DNA of 5,752 nucleotides from Methanobacteriota archaeon (GTDB taxonomy: Archaea > Hydrothermarchaeota > Hydrothermarchaeia > Hydrothermarchaeales > JAADFM01): contig JAADFM010000164.1 in NCBI GenBank assembly GCA_013152845.1, positions 1 through 5,752 of the forward strand, read 5' to 3'. Position 1 is the stretch's first letter; every line of letters starts with the position of its first letter. Both the position numbers and the translations under genes were made by a program. This document shows positions 1 to 5,571 of the stretch, piece after piece. Under the pieces are notes generated by a model. It ran no database searches and was not told the origin of the DNA. It saw only the letters and a list, made by a program, of their open reading frames with translations.

Positions 1-158
1 ACAGGAGGGCGGACTACGGTTCCTATCCTGTGGATGTGGGCACCCATCTCATAAAGATTCGCTGGCTCCAGGTCGATACCGAGGACTGGAAGGAGAAGAC
101 CAGTGTGGTCGAGGTGGGTGCTGGGGAAACTGTTTATATAACCATCACCGCAGAATGA
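1..158 (+). CDS. C-terminal fragment of a beta-rich, PEGA-like domain protein (partial, 5' end outside window)
   Basis: Reading from base 3 gives 51 residues ending at TGA 156-158. The visible tail alternates hydrophobic and polar residues (…VDVGTHLIKIRW… then …VVEVGAGETVYITIT…). It contains a G-T-H-x-I-x-I strand and a final strand after G-A-G-E. That resembles the end of PEGA or other Ig-like beta-sandwich domains, which are common in archaeal surface and secreted proteins. The other forward frames are less convincing: frame 1 is stopped within 60 bases, and frame 2 is open but reads as a Cys/Gly/His-rich non-globular string. The N-terminus, and so any signal peptide or partner domain, lies outside the window. 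The fold call is inference from the strand pattern only; the specific function is unknown. Confidence 0.5.
   Translation, partial: RRADYGSYPVDVGTHLIKIRWLQVDTEDWKEKTSVVEVGAGETVYITITAE
133..140 (+). promoter_or_regulatory. TATA box of ilvD
   Basis: TTTATATA, preceded by a purine-rich GGGGAAAC stretch that could act as the BRE. In archaea, initiation about 25 bases downstream would place the transcript start near 164-166, giving a short leader of about 15 bases that includes the AGGTGA site. The box lies inside the last codons of the upstream gene, so ilvD probably has its own promoter. Function is inferred from sequence and spacing. Confidence 0.6.
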
Positions 159-169
159 TTAGCGATTCC

Positions 170-175
170 AGGTGA
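170..175 (+). promoter_or_regulatory. Ribosome-binding site of ilvD
   Basis: AGGTGA, complementary to the archaeal 16S rRNA 3' end, stands five bases before the ATG at 181. It fixes that start codon and agrees with the family N-terminus, which begins only a few residues before the conserved R-A-P-H-R-S-L-L. Confidence 0.7.
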
Positions 176-180
176 ACTAG

Positions 181-1839
181 ATGAGAAGCAGCGAAGCCAA
201 GAGAGGCATCCAGAGGGCCCCGCACCGCTCCCTCCTAAAGGCCCTGGGGCTGACTGACGAGGAGATCAGACGGCCTTTTGTGGGCATCGTCAATTCATGG
301 AACGAGTTCATCCCGGGCCACATCCACCTGGACAAACTCGCCCAGGCCGCCAAGGCAGGGGTGAGGACGGCCGGGGGCACGCCCTTCGAGTTCAATACCA
401 TAGGCATCTGCGACGGCATCGCCATGGGCCACCGGGGGATGAAGTACTCCCTGCCCTCCAGGGAACTGATAGCGGACTCCATCGAGCTCATGGTCCAGGC
501 CCACCGTCTGGACGCCCTGGTCTTCATCCCGACCTGCGACAAGATCGTGCCCGGGCACCTCATGGCCGCGGCAAGGCTGGACCTGCCCTCCATCTTCATC
601 ACCGGCGGTCCCATGCTCCCGGGATTCGTCAACGACAGGGAGGAGGACCTGATATCGGTCTTCGAGGGTGTGGGGGCATGCCGGAGCGGGAAGATTACCC
701 CGGGTGAGCTCAAGACCCTGGAGGACCTCTCCTGCTGCGGCGCCGGCTCCTGTGCGGGCCTTTTCACCGCCAATACCATGGCCTGCCTCACCGAGGCCCT
801 GGGCATGAGCCTGCCGGGGTGCGCCACCGCCCACGCCGTGGATGCAAAAAAGGTGCGGATAGCCAAGGAGTCGGGCGTCCAGGTCATGACCCTCCTGAAG
901 AAGGGCATACGCCCCTCCCGGATTATGACCCGGGCGGCCTTCGAGAACGCCGTCCGCATGGACATGGCCATCGGCGGTTCCACTAACACGGCCCTCCACC
1001 TGCCGGCCATTGCCAGGGAGGCCGGGGTGAAACTCGAGCTCAAGACCTTCGACGAGATCAGCCGCACCACGCCCCACCTGGTGAACCTGCGGCCCGGAGG
1101 TCCCCACTTCATGCTCGACCTCGAGCGGGCCGGCGGGATTCCTGCGGTCATGGACAGGCTGAAAACCAGGCTCAACCTGGGGGTCATGACCGTTACCGGA
1201 AAGACCCTGAGGTCCAACCTGAAGGGGTTCAAGGTCATCAACCCGGAGAAGAACCGAGAGGTGATAAGGTACCTCAAAGACCCCTACCACAAGGAAGGCG
1301 GGATTGCGGTCCTCTACGGCTCCCTGGCCCCCAGGGGTGCGGTGGTCAAGCAGAGTGCCGTCCTGCCCGAGATGCAGGTCCACAGGGGGCCTGCGAGGGT
1401 CTTCGACGGGGAGGAACAGGCCAACCGGGCCATCCAGAACAGGGAGGTAAAGGAGGGTGACGTCATCATCGTGCGCTTCGAGGGCCCGAAAGGCGGTCCG
1501 GGCATGAGGGAGATGCTGGAGGCAACATCGGCCATAGCAGGCATGGGCCTCAAACGATTCGCCCTCATCACCGACGGCCGCTTCTCAGGTGGCACCCGGG
1601 GTCCCTGCATCGGCCATGTCTCCCCAGAGGCGGCCGAAGGCGGGCCCATCGCCCTGGTGAGGGACGGGGACGTCATCGAGATTGACATACCAGAAAGAAG
1701 GCTCGACGTGGCGGTCCCGGAAGAGGAGATGAAGAAGAGGCGGGCAAAGCTCAGGCGCACGGGGATAAGAAAGGGCTACCTCTCCAAATACCGGGAATCG
1801 GTAAGCTCCGCGGACGAGGGTGCCGTGTTACTCCTCTGA
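181..1839 (+). CDS. ilvD: Dihydroxy-acid dehydratase (IlvD)
   Basis: It converts 2,3-dihydroxy-isovalerate and 2,3-dihydroxy-3-methylvalerate to the 2-oxo acids, the third common step of valine and isoleucine synthesis (also supplying leucine and pantothenate precursors), in the cytosol. The 552 residues match the full family length. Visible family motifs are [10 protein letters not shown] (75-84), YSLPSREL (89-96), PTCDK (117-121), [17 protein letters not shown] (184-200), AIGGSTNT (263-270), GGPGMREM (438-445) and [10 protein letters not shown] (465-474) with the probable catalytic serine S469, ending in SSADEGAV (542-549). C119 and C191 are the expected Fe-S ligands. The N-terminal position that is Cys (PCN) in the oxygen-stable [2Fe-2S] subgroup is Gly here (PGH, 45-47), as in the E. 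coli-like enzymes, so an oxygen-labile [4Fe-4S] cluster is inferred. It has its own TATA box and AGGTGA site. The 3' end overlaps a convergent gene by 12 bp. The rest of the ilv pathway is not in the window. Confidence 0.97.
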   Translation: MRSSEAKRGIQRAPHRSLLKALGLTDEEIRRPFVGIVNSWNEFIPGHIHLDKLAQAAKAGVRTAGGTPFEFNTIGICDGIAMGHRGMKYSLPSRELIADSIELMVQAHRLDALVFIPTCDKIVPGHLMAAARLDLPSIFITGGPMLPGFVNDREEDLISVFEGVGACRSGKITPGELKTLEDLSCCGAGSCAGLFTANTMACLTEALGMSLPGCATAHAVDAKKVRIAKESGVQVMTLLKKGIRPSRIMTRAAFENAVRMDMAIGGSTNTALHLPAIAREAGVKLELKTFDEISRTTPHLVNLRPGGPHFMLDLERAGGIPAVMDRLKTRLNLGVMTVTGKTLRSNLKGFKVINPEKNREVIRYLKDPYHKEGGIAVLYGSLAPRGAVVKQSAVLPEMQVHRGPARVFDGEEQANRAIQNREVKEGDVIIVRFEGPKGGPGMREMLEATSAIAGMGLKRFALITDGRFSGGTRGPCIGHVSPEAAEGGPIALVRDGDVIEIDIPERRLDVAVPEEEMKKRRAKLRRTGIRKGYLSKYRESVSSADEGAVLLL

Positions 1840-2079
1840 CTCGGTGGAGACGTCCCCGTATAGGTCGTTGAAATAGCGGTGCTGTTCCTCCTTGTCCCCG
1901 GTGTCCCGGGACTCTATTATGGGGATGTCCCTGTGCTCCCTGCGGGTGGTGGTGATGATCTTGTAGGAATCCTTCTTGAACTTGGAGGTTTCATGACCAC
2001 ATCCGCTACACGCGAGGACCGTCTTTTCCCCTACCTTCTTGGGCACCATGAAACTCTTGCACGACGGGCAGAATTCCAA
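1828..2079 (-). CDS. Short TFS/RPB9-like (RNA polymerase subunit M family) protein with only the N-terminal zinc ribbon
   Basis: 83 residues. The first 28 form a C4 zinc ribbon, C4-P-S-C7 and C24-S-G-C27, with the M-E-F-C-P-x-C opening typical of archaeal TFS and eukaryotic RPB9/RPA12. A basic linker (K33 to R47) and an acidic tail ending E-S-E-E follow. Full TFS is about 105-110 residues and carries a second C-terminal ribbon with a D-E pair that stimulates transcript cleavage; that half is absent. I see no remnant of it on this strand below 1828, where the DNA codes for ilvD on the other strand. The start is TTG at 2079, because the first Cys is residue 4 and no in-frame ATG lies upstream before Cys4. 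A GGGGG run (2087-2091) sits seven bases before it. Binding to polymerase is inferred from the ribbon; cleavage activity is not expected. It may instead be an unrelated small zinc-ribbon protein. Confidence 0.8.
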   Translation of the reverse strand: MEFCPSCKSFMVPKKVGEKTVLACSGCGHETSKFKKDSYKIITTTRREHRDIPIIESRDTGDKEEQHRYFNDLYGDVSTESEE

Positions 2080-2128
2080 ATCTTTTCCCCCTAACGTTAC
2101 AACGATTTAGTCTCACCAATCATAACAT

Positions 2129-2143
2129 CTTAAAGGTATATGG
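2129..2143 (-). promoter_or_regulatory. Possible TATA element of the TFS-like gene
   Basis: On the minus strand this 77-bp gap reads CATATACCTTTAAG at this position, the most AT-rich TATA-like block between UPF0146 and the zinc-ribbon gene. Initiation about 25 bases on would give a leader of roughly 25-30 bases containing the G5 run. Read-through from UPF0146 is an equally possible source of the transcript. Confidence 0.3.
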
Positions 2144-2156
2144 AGGAAACCCCCCA

Positions 2157-2540
2157 TCAGAGGAGCTGCAAGATGACCGCCCTGCCGTGGTTTACCGGCC
2201 GCCGGTCCCCGTAGTCGTCGGTGGACAGTGGCCTTATCACCAGGCGGGCACCCACCCGTCTTGCGAGCTCTTCCAGGGGAGCGAAGAGCTCCGGCGGCGG
2301 CCTGATGGAATATATGAGGTCGGCACCCTGGTAGATGGCGATGTCCGGGCTGGTGACGTCGTCCTTTATGACCTCCGGGGAGGAGGGGTTGACGTCGGTG
2401 GCCAGCACGGTCCCGGCAAACCTCCTTTTCAGCTCGCGGAAGGCGTCTAGGTCCGGCCCGATGCCCACCTCCACGACCTTTTTCATCCCGGGATGGTTCT
2501 CCAGGAGGAAGTCCACAAAATCTTTATAATCTGTCCCCAA
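2157..2540 (-). CDS. UPF0146 family protein (Rossmann, methyltransferase-like fold)
   Basis: 127 residues, the full length of this small archaeal family. Seen motifs are VVEVGIGPDLD (22-32), which resembles the SAM-binding glycine loop; ATDVNP (47-52), with D49 at the place of the acidic residue that binds the ribose in methyltransferases; DDVTSPD (60-66); and the family signature YSIRPPPEL (77-85), followed by ELARRVGA. The activity of UPF0146 is, to my knowledge, not established; SAM binding is inferred from the fold. The start is TTG at 2540-2538, supported by AGGTGA (2545-2550 on the complement) four bases upstream. It is divergent from the acetyltransferase gene with 14 bp between start codons, and it is followed on the same strand by the zinc-ribbon gene after 77 bp. 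Confidence 0.88.
   Translation of the reverse strand: MGTDYKDFVDFLLENHPGMKKVVEVGIGPDLDAFRELKRRFAGTVLATDVNPSSPEVIKDDVTSPDIAIYQGADLIYSIRPPPELFAPLEELARRVGARLVIRPLSTDDYGDRRPVNHGRAVILQLL
2523..2530 (+). promoter_or_regulatory. TATA box for a leaderless rimI transcript
   Basis: TTTATAAT, preceded by an A-rich ACAAAATC stretch resembling a BRE. Its first base is 32 bases before the ATG at 2555, so initiation at the usual archaeal distance falls on or next to the A of the start codon. The spacer before that ATG has no ribosome-binding site on the + strand. Both facts point to a leaderless mRNA. The box lies inside the first codons of the divergent UPF0146 gene. Confidence 0.55.
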
Positions 2541-2544
2541 GGAT

Positions 2545-2550
2545 TCACCT
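2545..2550 (-). promoter_or_regulatory. Ribosome-binding site that fixes the TTG start of the UPF0146 gene
   Basis: AGGTGA on the minus strand, four bases before TTG at 2540. It is identical to the ilvD site. No ATG in frame lies between it and the conserved glycine loop, which supports TTG as the true start. Confidence 0.6.
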
Positions 2551-2554
2551 TCAT

Positions 2555-2994
2555 ATGATTCTTATCCGGAATTTTGTTCCCCAGGACCTCACCGCCGTCT
2601 ATGACATCGAGCTCAAGTCCTTTCCAGACCCCTATGACGCCCTCTTCCTATTAAACCTTTACCAGATGTACCCCCCGAGACCTTCCTGGTGGCCGAGATG
2701 GACGGCCTGGTGGTGGGCTATGTCATAGCCAGGACGGTTGTGGACAGGGGGCATGTCATGGCCATTGCCGTGGACCCACCCTTCAGGAAGCGGGGAATCG
2801 GCTCTGCCCTCATGGAGAGGACCCTTGCGGTCATGAGTGAGATGAACGCAAGGGCCATCTGGCTCGAGGTGAGGGTCTCCAACACCGGTGCCAGGTCGTT
2901 CTACAAGAAGCTGGGCTTTGTGGAGAAGCGCATCATCTCAGGCTACTATTCCGACGGTGAGGATGCCGTGGTCCTGGAAAAGGCCCTGTTCTAA
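2555..2994 (+). CDS. rimI: RimI-like GNAT N-acetyltransferase, interrupted by an apparent one-base frameshift
   Basis: GNAT enzymes of this type move acetyl from acetyl-CoA to the alpha-amino group of proteins (RimI/Ard1 class). The ATG at 2555 opens a typical RimI start (MILIRNFVPQDLTAVYDIEL, then SFPDPYDALF). This frame runs on as tryptophan-rich nonsense and stops at 2726-2728 after 57 codons. From the C6 run at 2671-2676 the homology continues in the -1 frame: ETFLVAEMDG, then GHVMAIAVDP, acetyl-CoA loop R-K-R-G-I-G (78-83 of the restored protein), LEVRVSN (N110), FYKKLGF (Y117), GYYSDGEDAVV, stop at 2992-2994. Restoring one C gives 146 residues, the normal length, with no other damage. 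A 101-residue version could start at GTG 2689, but it would lack the first beta-alpha units. Sequencing error, a recent mutation, or -1 frameshifting are all possible. The 3' end overlaps the UPF0058 stop by 4 bp. Confidence 0.82.
2671..2677 (+). other. C6 run / slippery heptamer at the rimI frame change
   Basis: In the initiating frame the sequence reads taC CCC CCG. This fits the X-XXY-YYZ pattern for -1 slippage, and slipping there yields Y-P-P-E-T-F-L, exactly the family continuation. A six-base homopolymer is also a common place for single-base indels in sequencing and replication. I have not identified a convincing stimulatory structure downstream. Confidence 0.5.
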
Positions 2995-3272
2995 CCCATC
3001 TCTGCCCTGGCACGCTCTGCAATCTTGCCTATCCTGTCGGCAACGCTCCTTGGGACCACATCGTCGCTGTTCTCGGACAGGACGGTGGCGATGCCGTGGG
3101 CGAGGAGGAAGATGGCGTACTTGTGGGCGGACTTGGTCTTGTGGATGTGGTGGGGGCTCACCCCCAGCTCGGCGTACTCTTTGAAATACGAGCTTGATAC
3201 ACCGTTGTCCACCAGGAATTTCATAAGGTATACCAGCAACTGGTGCAGGTGTATCATCTCATCTTTGTACAT
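2991..3272 (-). CDS. UPF0058 family protein
   Basis: 93 residues from ATG 3272; a TTG immediately before it could add one residue. ATG is preferred because the GGGG at 3279-3282 is then six bases away rather than three. The family pattern is clear: an N-terminal K-D-E-M-I-H-L-H-Q-L-L (3-13), then Y-A-E-L-G-V-S-P-H-H-I-H-K-T-K (33-47), then H-K-Y-A-I-F-L-L (50-57), and a helical, charged C-terminus. No transmembrane segment or signal peptide is seen. The function of UPF0058 is unknown to me; the clustered histidines (H8, H10, H41, H42, H44, H50) could bind metal, which is only inference. It lies 42 bp downstream of dnaG on the same strand and is probably co-transcribed. Its TAG stop shares CTAA with the convergent acetyltransferase stop. 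Confidence 0.88.
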   Translation of the reverse strand: MYKDEMIHLHQLLVYLMKFLVDNGVSSSYFKEYAELGVSPHHIHKTKSAHKYAIFLLAHGIATVLSENSDDVVPRSVADRIGKIAERARAEMG

Positions 3273-3304
3273 CAATTACCCCTATTTTTCCTTTGATGGC
3301 CGGG

Positions 3305-3312
3305 AATAAAAA
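3305..3312 (-). promoter_or_regulatory. T-rich element after dnaG: possible TATA box of UPF0058 or weak terminator
   Basis: The minus strand reads TTTTTATT just after the dnaG stop. It is positioned about 33 bases before the UPF0058 ATG, so it could be a TATA box giving a near-leaderless start. The T5 could equally act as an archaeal U-tract terminator. The sequence does not decide between them. Confidence 0.25.
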
Positions 3313-3314
3313 CT

Positions 3315-4583
3315 TTACGAGCTTACTCCCAGGTCCGTTGCCGTGAGCAGGCGCAGGTCCGCAGGCTTCTTGGTGATGTTGCCTATCTTTGCGCCGATGA
3401 GGTACTCGACACCCTTCTCGTTGGCAATCTCCACAAGGCGCTGGGTCACCACCCCGTCGAAGATGACTGCCGAGACCTTCTCCTTGGAGTTCTTCAGCGC
3501 AACGGCGAGGTCCCTGACCGCCACCTCCTTTATGACGTTGACGTCCTGGTCCAGGATATAGGCCTTCAGGGTCCCGGAGAGGTCGGAGAAGAACTTCTGG
3601 AACTTCTCGGTCTTCTCGCCGTTGACCGGCGGGACCGTCTCCTTCTTCTGCGGCTTCTGGACCTTGCCGGCGGCGGCGGAGCGTTTTGCAGCGCTGCGGG
3701 CAGGGGCGGCCGGCTTTTTGGCCTTTGCCTTCTCCCCCTTCCTGGTCTTGATGGCCAGGGAGCCCTTCACCTGCTCGGCCGGGATCTTGTTCCTCAATGC
3801 CTTGAATATCTCCTTCTTGGTGAGGTCCTCCACCTCCTTGCCGTCCGGGGCACGGGCCACGAAGTCTATCTCGGTGGTCTCCAGCAGCTCCCTGACGATG
3901 AGCTCCCCGCCCCGGTCCCCGTCGGTGAAGACCGTGGTCGTCTTCTGCTTGCACAGGTCGATGATGGTCTTGGGTATGCTTGTACCCTCCACTGCGATGG
4001 CGTTCTTTATCCCGTACTTCAAAAGGACGAGGACATCGGCCCTGCCCTCCACCACGATGATGGCATCGGAGTTGCCCACGTTGGGGCCTGCGGGCAGTTT
4101 GTCAGGCCCGAATTCACGTATCTCCTTGACCCTTACCGCCTTCTTCACCTCGTCGGTTATCTCCAGGCTGTCGGGTGTAATCTCGGCCACCATGGTGGTG
4201 AGGATGTCCTTTGCCCGGTCCACGACCATCTTCCTCTTTGAGACCCTCACGTCCTCGATGCCGCCCACCTTGATGGTGGCCTCGCAGGGTCCGACCCTGT
4301 CGATGGTCTCCAGCGAGGCGGCCAGGATGGCGGTCTCTACCTTGTCCATGCTGGAGGGGATGTCGATGGTCCCGCTGGCCTTTCCCCCCTTGGTCTCTAC
4401 GTTGACGTCGATTCTGCCGATTCTCCCGGTCTTCTGGAGTTCCCTGAGATCCAGGTCACTGCCCAGAAGCCCCTCGGTCTGGCCGAATATGGCTCCCACC
4501 ACGTCGGGTTTTTCAACCACGCCGCTGGCATTAATCTTGGCATGAATAACGTATTTTGTTGTTCCTAAATCGATTTTTCCCAT
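3315..4583 (-). CDS. dnaG: Archaeal DnaG primase-like protein
   Basis: 422 residues, counted from ATG 4583. A longer reading from GTG 4616 is rejected because the strong GGAGGT site lies between the two starts, eight bases before the ATG. Order of parts: an archaeal N-terminal domain (about 1-165, with [20 protein letters not shown] at 8-27 and [10 protein letters not shown] at 32-41); a Toprim domain (about 170-260) with VVEGRADV (177-184, catalytic E179) and the metal-binding TDGDRGG (220-226, D221 and D223); a Lys/Ala/Pro-rich linker (about 275-325); and a C-terminal domain (about 330-420). All key Toprim acidic residues are present. In archaea this family has primer-synthesis activity reported in vitro and is a stable subunit of the RNA exosome, linked through Csl4. 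Either role fits. It is followed by UPF0058 and preceded by a leader with possible translational control. Confidence 0.96.
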   Translation of the reverse strand: MGKIDLGTTKYVIHAKINASGVVEKPDVVGAIFGQTEGLLGSDLDLRELQKTGRIGRIDVNVETKGGKASGTIDIPSSMDKVETAILAASLETIDRVGPCEATIKVGGIEDVRVSKRKMVVDRAKDILTTMVAEITPDSLEITDEVKKAVRVKEIREFGPDKLPAGPNVGNSDAIIVVEGRADVLVLLKYGIKNAIAVEGTSIPKTIIDLCKQKTTTVFTDGDRGGELIVRELLETTEIDFVARAPDGKEVEDLTKKEIFKALRNKIPAEQVKGSLAIKTRKGEKAKAKKPAAPARSAAKRSAAAGKVQKPQKKETVPPVNGEKTEKFQKFFSDLSGTLKAYILDQDVNVIKEVAVRDLAVALKNSKEKVSAVIFDGVVTQRLVEIANEKGVEYLIGAKIGNITKKPADLRLLTATDLGVSS

Positions 4584-4590
4584 GTGAATT

Positions 4591-4631
4591 GACCTCCTTT
4601 TTTGGGCCACATTCACAAAGTCAGGGAGGTC
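4591..4631 (-). promoter_or_regulatory. Possible SD-masking hairpin in the dnaG leader
   Basis: In the minus-strand RNA, GACCUCC (4631-4625) can pair over seven bases with GGAGGUC (4597-4591), which contains the dnaG ribosome site. Within the loop, UUUG (4619-4616) can pair with CAAA (4604-4601), adding a short inner stem. The pairing is read directly from sequence. Whether the transcript begins far enough upstream to include both arms is not known, because the dnaG TATA box is not clear. Confidence 0.35.
4592..4597 (-). promoter_or_regulatory. Strong ribosome-binding site of dnaG
   Basis: GGAGGT on the minus strand, eight bases before ATG 4583. It decides against the upstream GTG 4616 as the start. 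Its extended form GGAGGTC is perfectly complementary to GACCTCC 27 bases upstream in the transcript, so it may be masked in RNA. Confidence 0.75.
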
Positions 4632-4632
4632 T

Positions 4633-4698
4633 TCAAAAATCGAGGTTCACCAGAACTAACCCACGTTCTGTCGGATTATCCTTTTCCCCTATGACCAT
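4633..4698 (-). CDS. Candidate 21-codon upstream ORF (leader peptide) before dnaG
   Basis: The minus strand has AGGTG (4709-4705), a six-base spacer, then ATG 4698 followed by 20 further sense codons and TGA at 4635-4633. The peptide begins [10 protein letters not shown] and ends VNLDF; I recognise no family. The start signal is as good as those of the larger genes here. The stop is one base before the anti-SD heptamer at 4631-4625, so a ribosome ending on this ORF would cover that heptamer. That geometry suggests a coupling role for dnaG translation, but a chance ORF of this length is quite possible. Confidence 0.25.
   Translation of the reverse strand: MVIGEKDNPTERGLVLVNLDF
4651..4670. repeat. 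Small inverted repeat (6-bp stem, 8-base loop)
   Basis: CAGAAC and GTTCTG around TAACCCAC. It lies inside the candidate leader ORF upstream of dnaG. No U-tract follows directly in either direction, so it is not a typical terminator. Confidence 0.3.
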
Positions 4699-4788
4699 GA
4701 ATGACACCTAACTTGTGAATGTGTGATGTTGTGATTGGATTGCTTACTTCTGTTACTACAGATTATCATCGGTTTTAGTATTTGAAAT

Positions 4789-5571
4789 TTACTGTAGGGG
4801 TATCCTTGCGCCTGCGGCATCCCTGCGGTACTTCCCGAATTCGGTAAGTTCCGCCACCTCCTCCCCGGTGAAGACCGGTCCCTCCTTGCAGACCCTGGCC
4901 CCGGTCCTGTCCATGGCGCAGTGGCCGCATATGCCGAACCCGCACTTCATGTACCTCTCCAGGGAGAGCTGGACCGGCATCTTGGCCCTCCGGGCCAGTT
5001 CCAGGACCTTCACCATCATGACCTCCGGGCCGCAGGTGTAGCAGGCGTCGAAGGACTCCTCTGCCAGCAGGTCCTCCATGACATCGGTTGCAAAACCCTT
5101 CCGCCCGGCGCTCCCGTCGTCGGTTGCCACAAGGACCCTGGCGCCTGCGCCCTCCATGCGGTCCACGAAGAGGAGCTCCTCCTTTGTGCCCGCTCCGACA
5201 ATCGCTGTAACATCCGTGCCCTCCTCCTTGGCCCTATCTGCCAGGGCCGCCAGGGGCGGCATCCCCACGCCGCCGCCCACAAGGAGAATCCTCCGCCCCT
5301 CCAGTTCGAACCCCCGGCCGAAAGGCCCCCTGAACCCCACCAGGTCCCCAGGCCCGGCCCGGGCGAGGCTTGTGGTGAAAGGGCCGTGGACCAGGAAGGT
5401 TATCCCCACATCCTCCCCGGGGTAGGCGATGCTCATGGGTTTTTCGTCAACCCCGGGAAGCCAGAGCATGACGAACTGGCCTGGCTCGGCCTTCACCTCG
5501 GCGTCCAGGAAGACGGTCTTTATCCTGGGCGTTTCCCGGACCACCTCCTTGACCCTGGCAACCCTCATCAT
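4789..5571 (-). CDS. pyrK: Dihydroorotate dehydrogenase electron transfer subunit (PyrK-type FAD/[2Fe-2S] reductase)
   Basis: 260 residues, the usual PyrK length. In type 1B dihydroorotate dehydrogenase this subunit passes electrons from the PyrD flavin through its [2Fe-2S] cluster and FAD to NAD+. Domains: an FAD-binding barrel (about 1-92) with GQFVMLW (31-37), KPMSIAY (44-50, the R/K-P-x-S loop) and GPFGRGF (82-88); an NAD-binding domain with LLVGGGVGMPPLAAL (96-110) and CGPEVMM (180-186); and a C-terminal cluster with C210, C215, C218 and C228 in KCGFGICGHC…VC, all four ligands present. The first of two adjacent ATGs (5571) overlaps the upstream stop as ATGA, with AGGAG in the preceding codons, so the genes are translationally coupled. 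The upstream neighbour looks like a disulfide oxidoreductase rather than PyrD, so another partner (an Nfn/Sud-like reductase) cannot be excluded. Confidence 0.88.
   Translation of the reverse strand: MMRVARVKEVVRETPRIKTVFLDAEVKAEPGQFVMLWLPGVDEKPMSIAYPGEDVGITFLVHGPFTTSLARAGPGDLVGFRGPFGRGFELEGRRILLVGGGVGMPPLAALADRAKEEGTDVTAIVGAGTKEELLFVDRMEGAGARVLVATDDGSAGRKGFATDVMEDLLAEESFDACYTCGPEVMMVKVLELARRAKMPVQLSLERYMKCGFGICGHCAMDRTGARVCKEGPVFTGEEVAELTEFGKYRRDAAGARIPLQ

Larger units (their letters stand above)
4608..4723. repeat. 11-bp perfect inverted repeat flanking the dnaG leader
   Basis: CACATTCACAA (4608-4618) and its exact reverse complement TTGTGAATGTG (4713-4723) are separated by 94 bp. A shorter GTGAAT copy also occurs at 4584-4589, next to the dnaG start. 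The arms could be two operator half-sites or the foot of a long RNA stem. The function is unknown and chance is not excluded. Confidence 0.4.

Noticed and set aside
155..175. Six-codon ORF (MISDSR) overlapping the end of the first gene and the ilvD ribosome site, a possible ilv leader peptide.
   Set aside because: It has no run of Ile, Leu or Val codons and no attenuator-like hairpins, and its own upstream sequence gives no ribosome site. It is most likely chance.
177..1383. Long open frames on the minus strand across ilvD (about 360 codons each).
   Set aside because: They are antisense shadows of a high-GC gene: they have no recognisable domains, and ilvD on the + strand is complete with all family motifs.
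3259..3954. 231-codon minus-strand frame rich in Gly, Arg and Glu inside dnaG.
   Set aside because: It is an alternative-frame shadow of dnaG with low-complexity composition; the dnaG frame carries the Toprim motifs.
4584..4616. GTG start at 4616 for dnaG, adding 11 residues.
   Set aside because: A strong GGAGGT lies inside that extension, eight bases before ATG 4583, and the added residues do not look like the family N-terminus.
4691..4770. Possible C/D box guide RNA in the pyrK-dnaG gap (GTGATGT and GATGATA look like C boxes).
   Set aside because: No matching CTGA D box at a proper distance and no terminal stem were found on either strand.
4756..4797. CTACAG/CTGTAG inverted repeat at the pyrK 3' end as a terminator.
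   Set aside because: The stem is only six bases with a 30-base loop, one arm is the last pyrK codons, and no U-tract follows.
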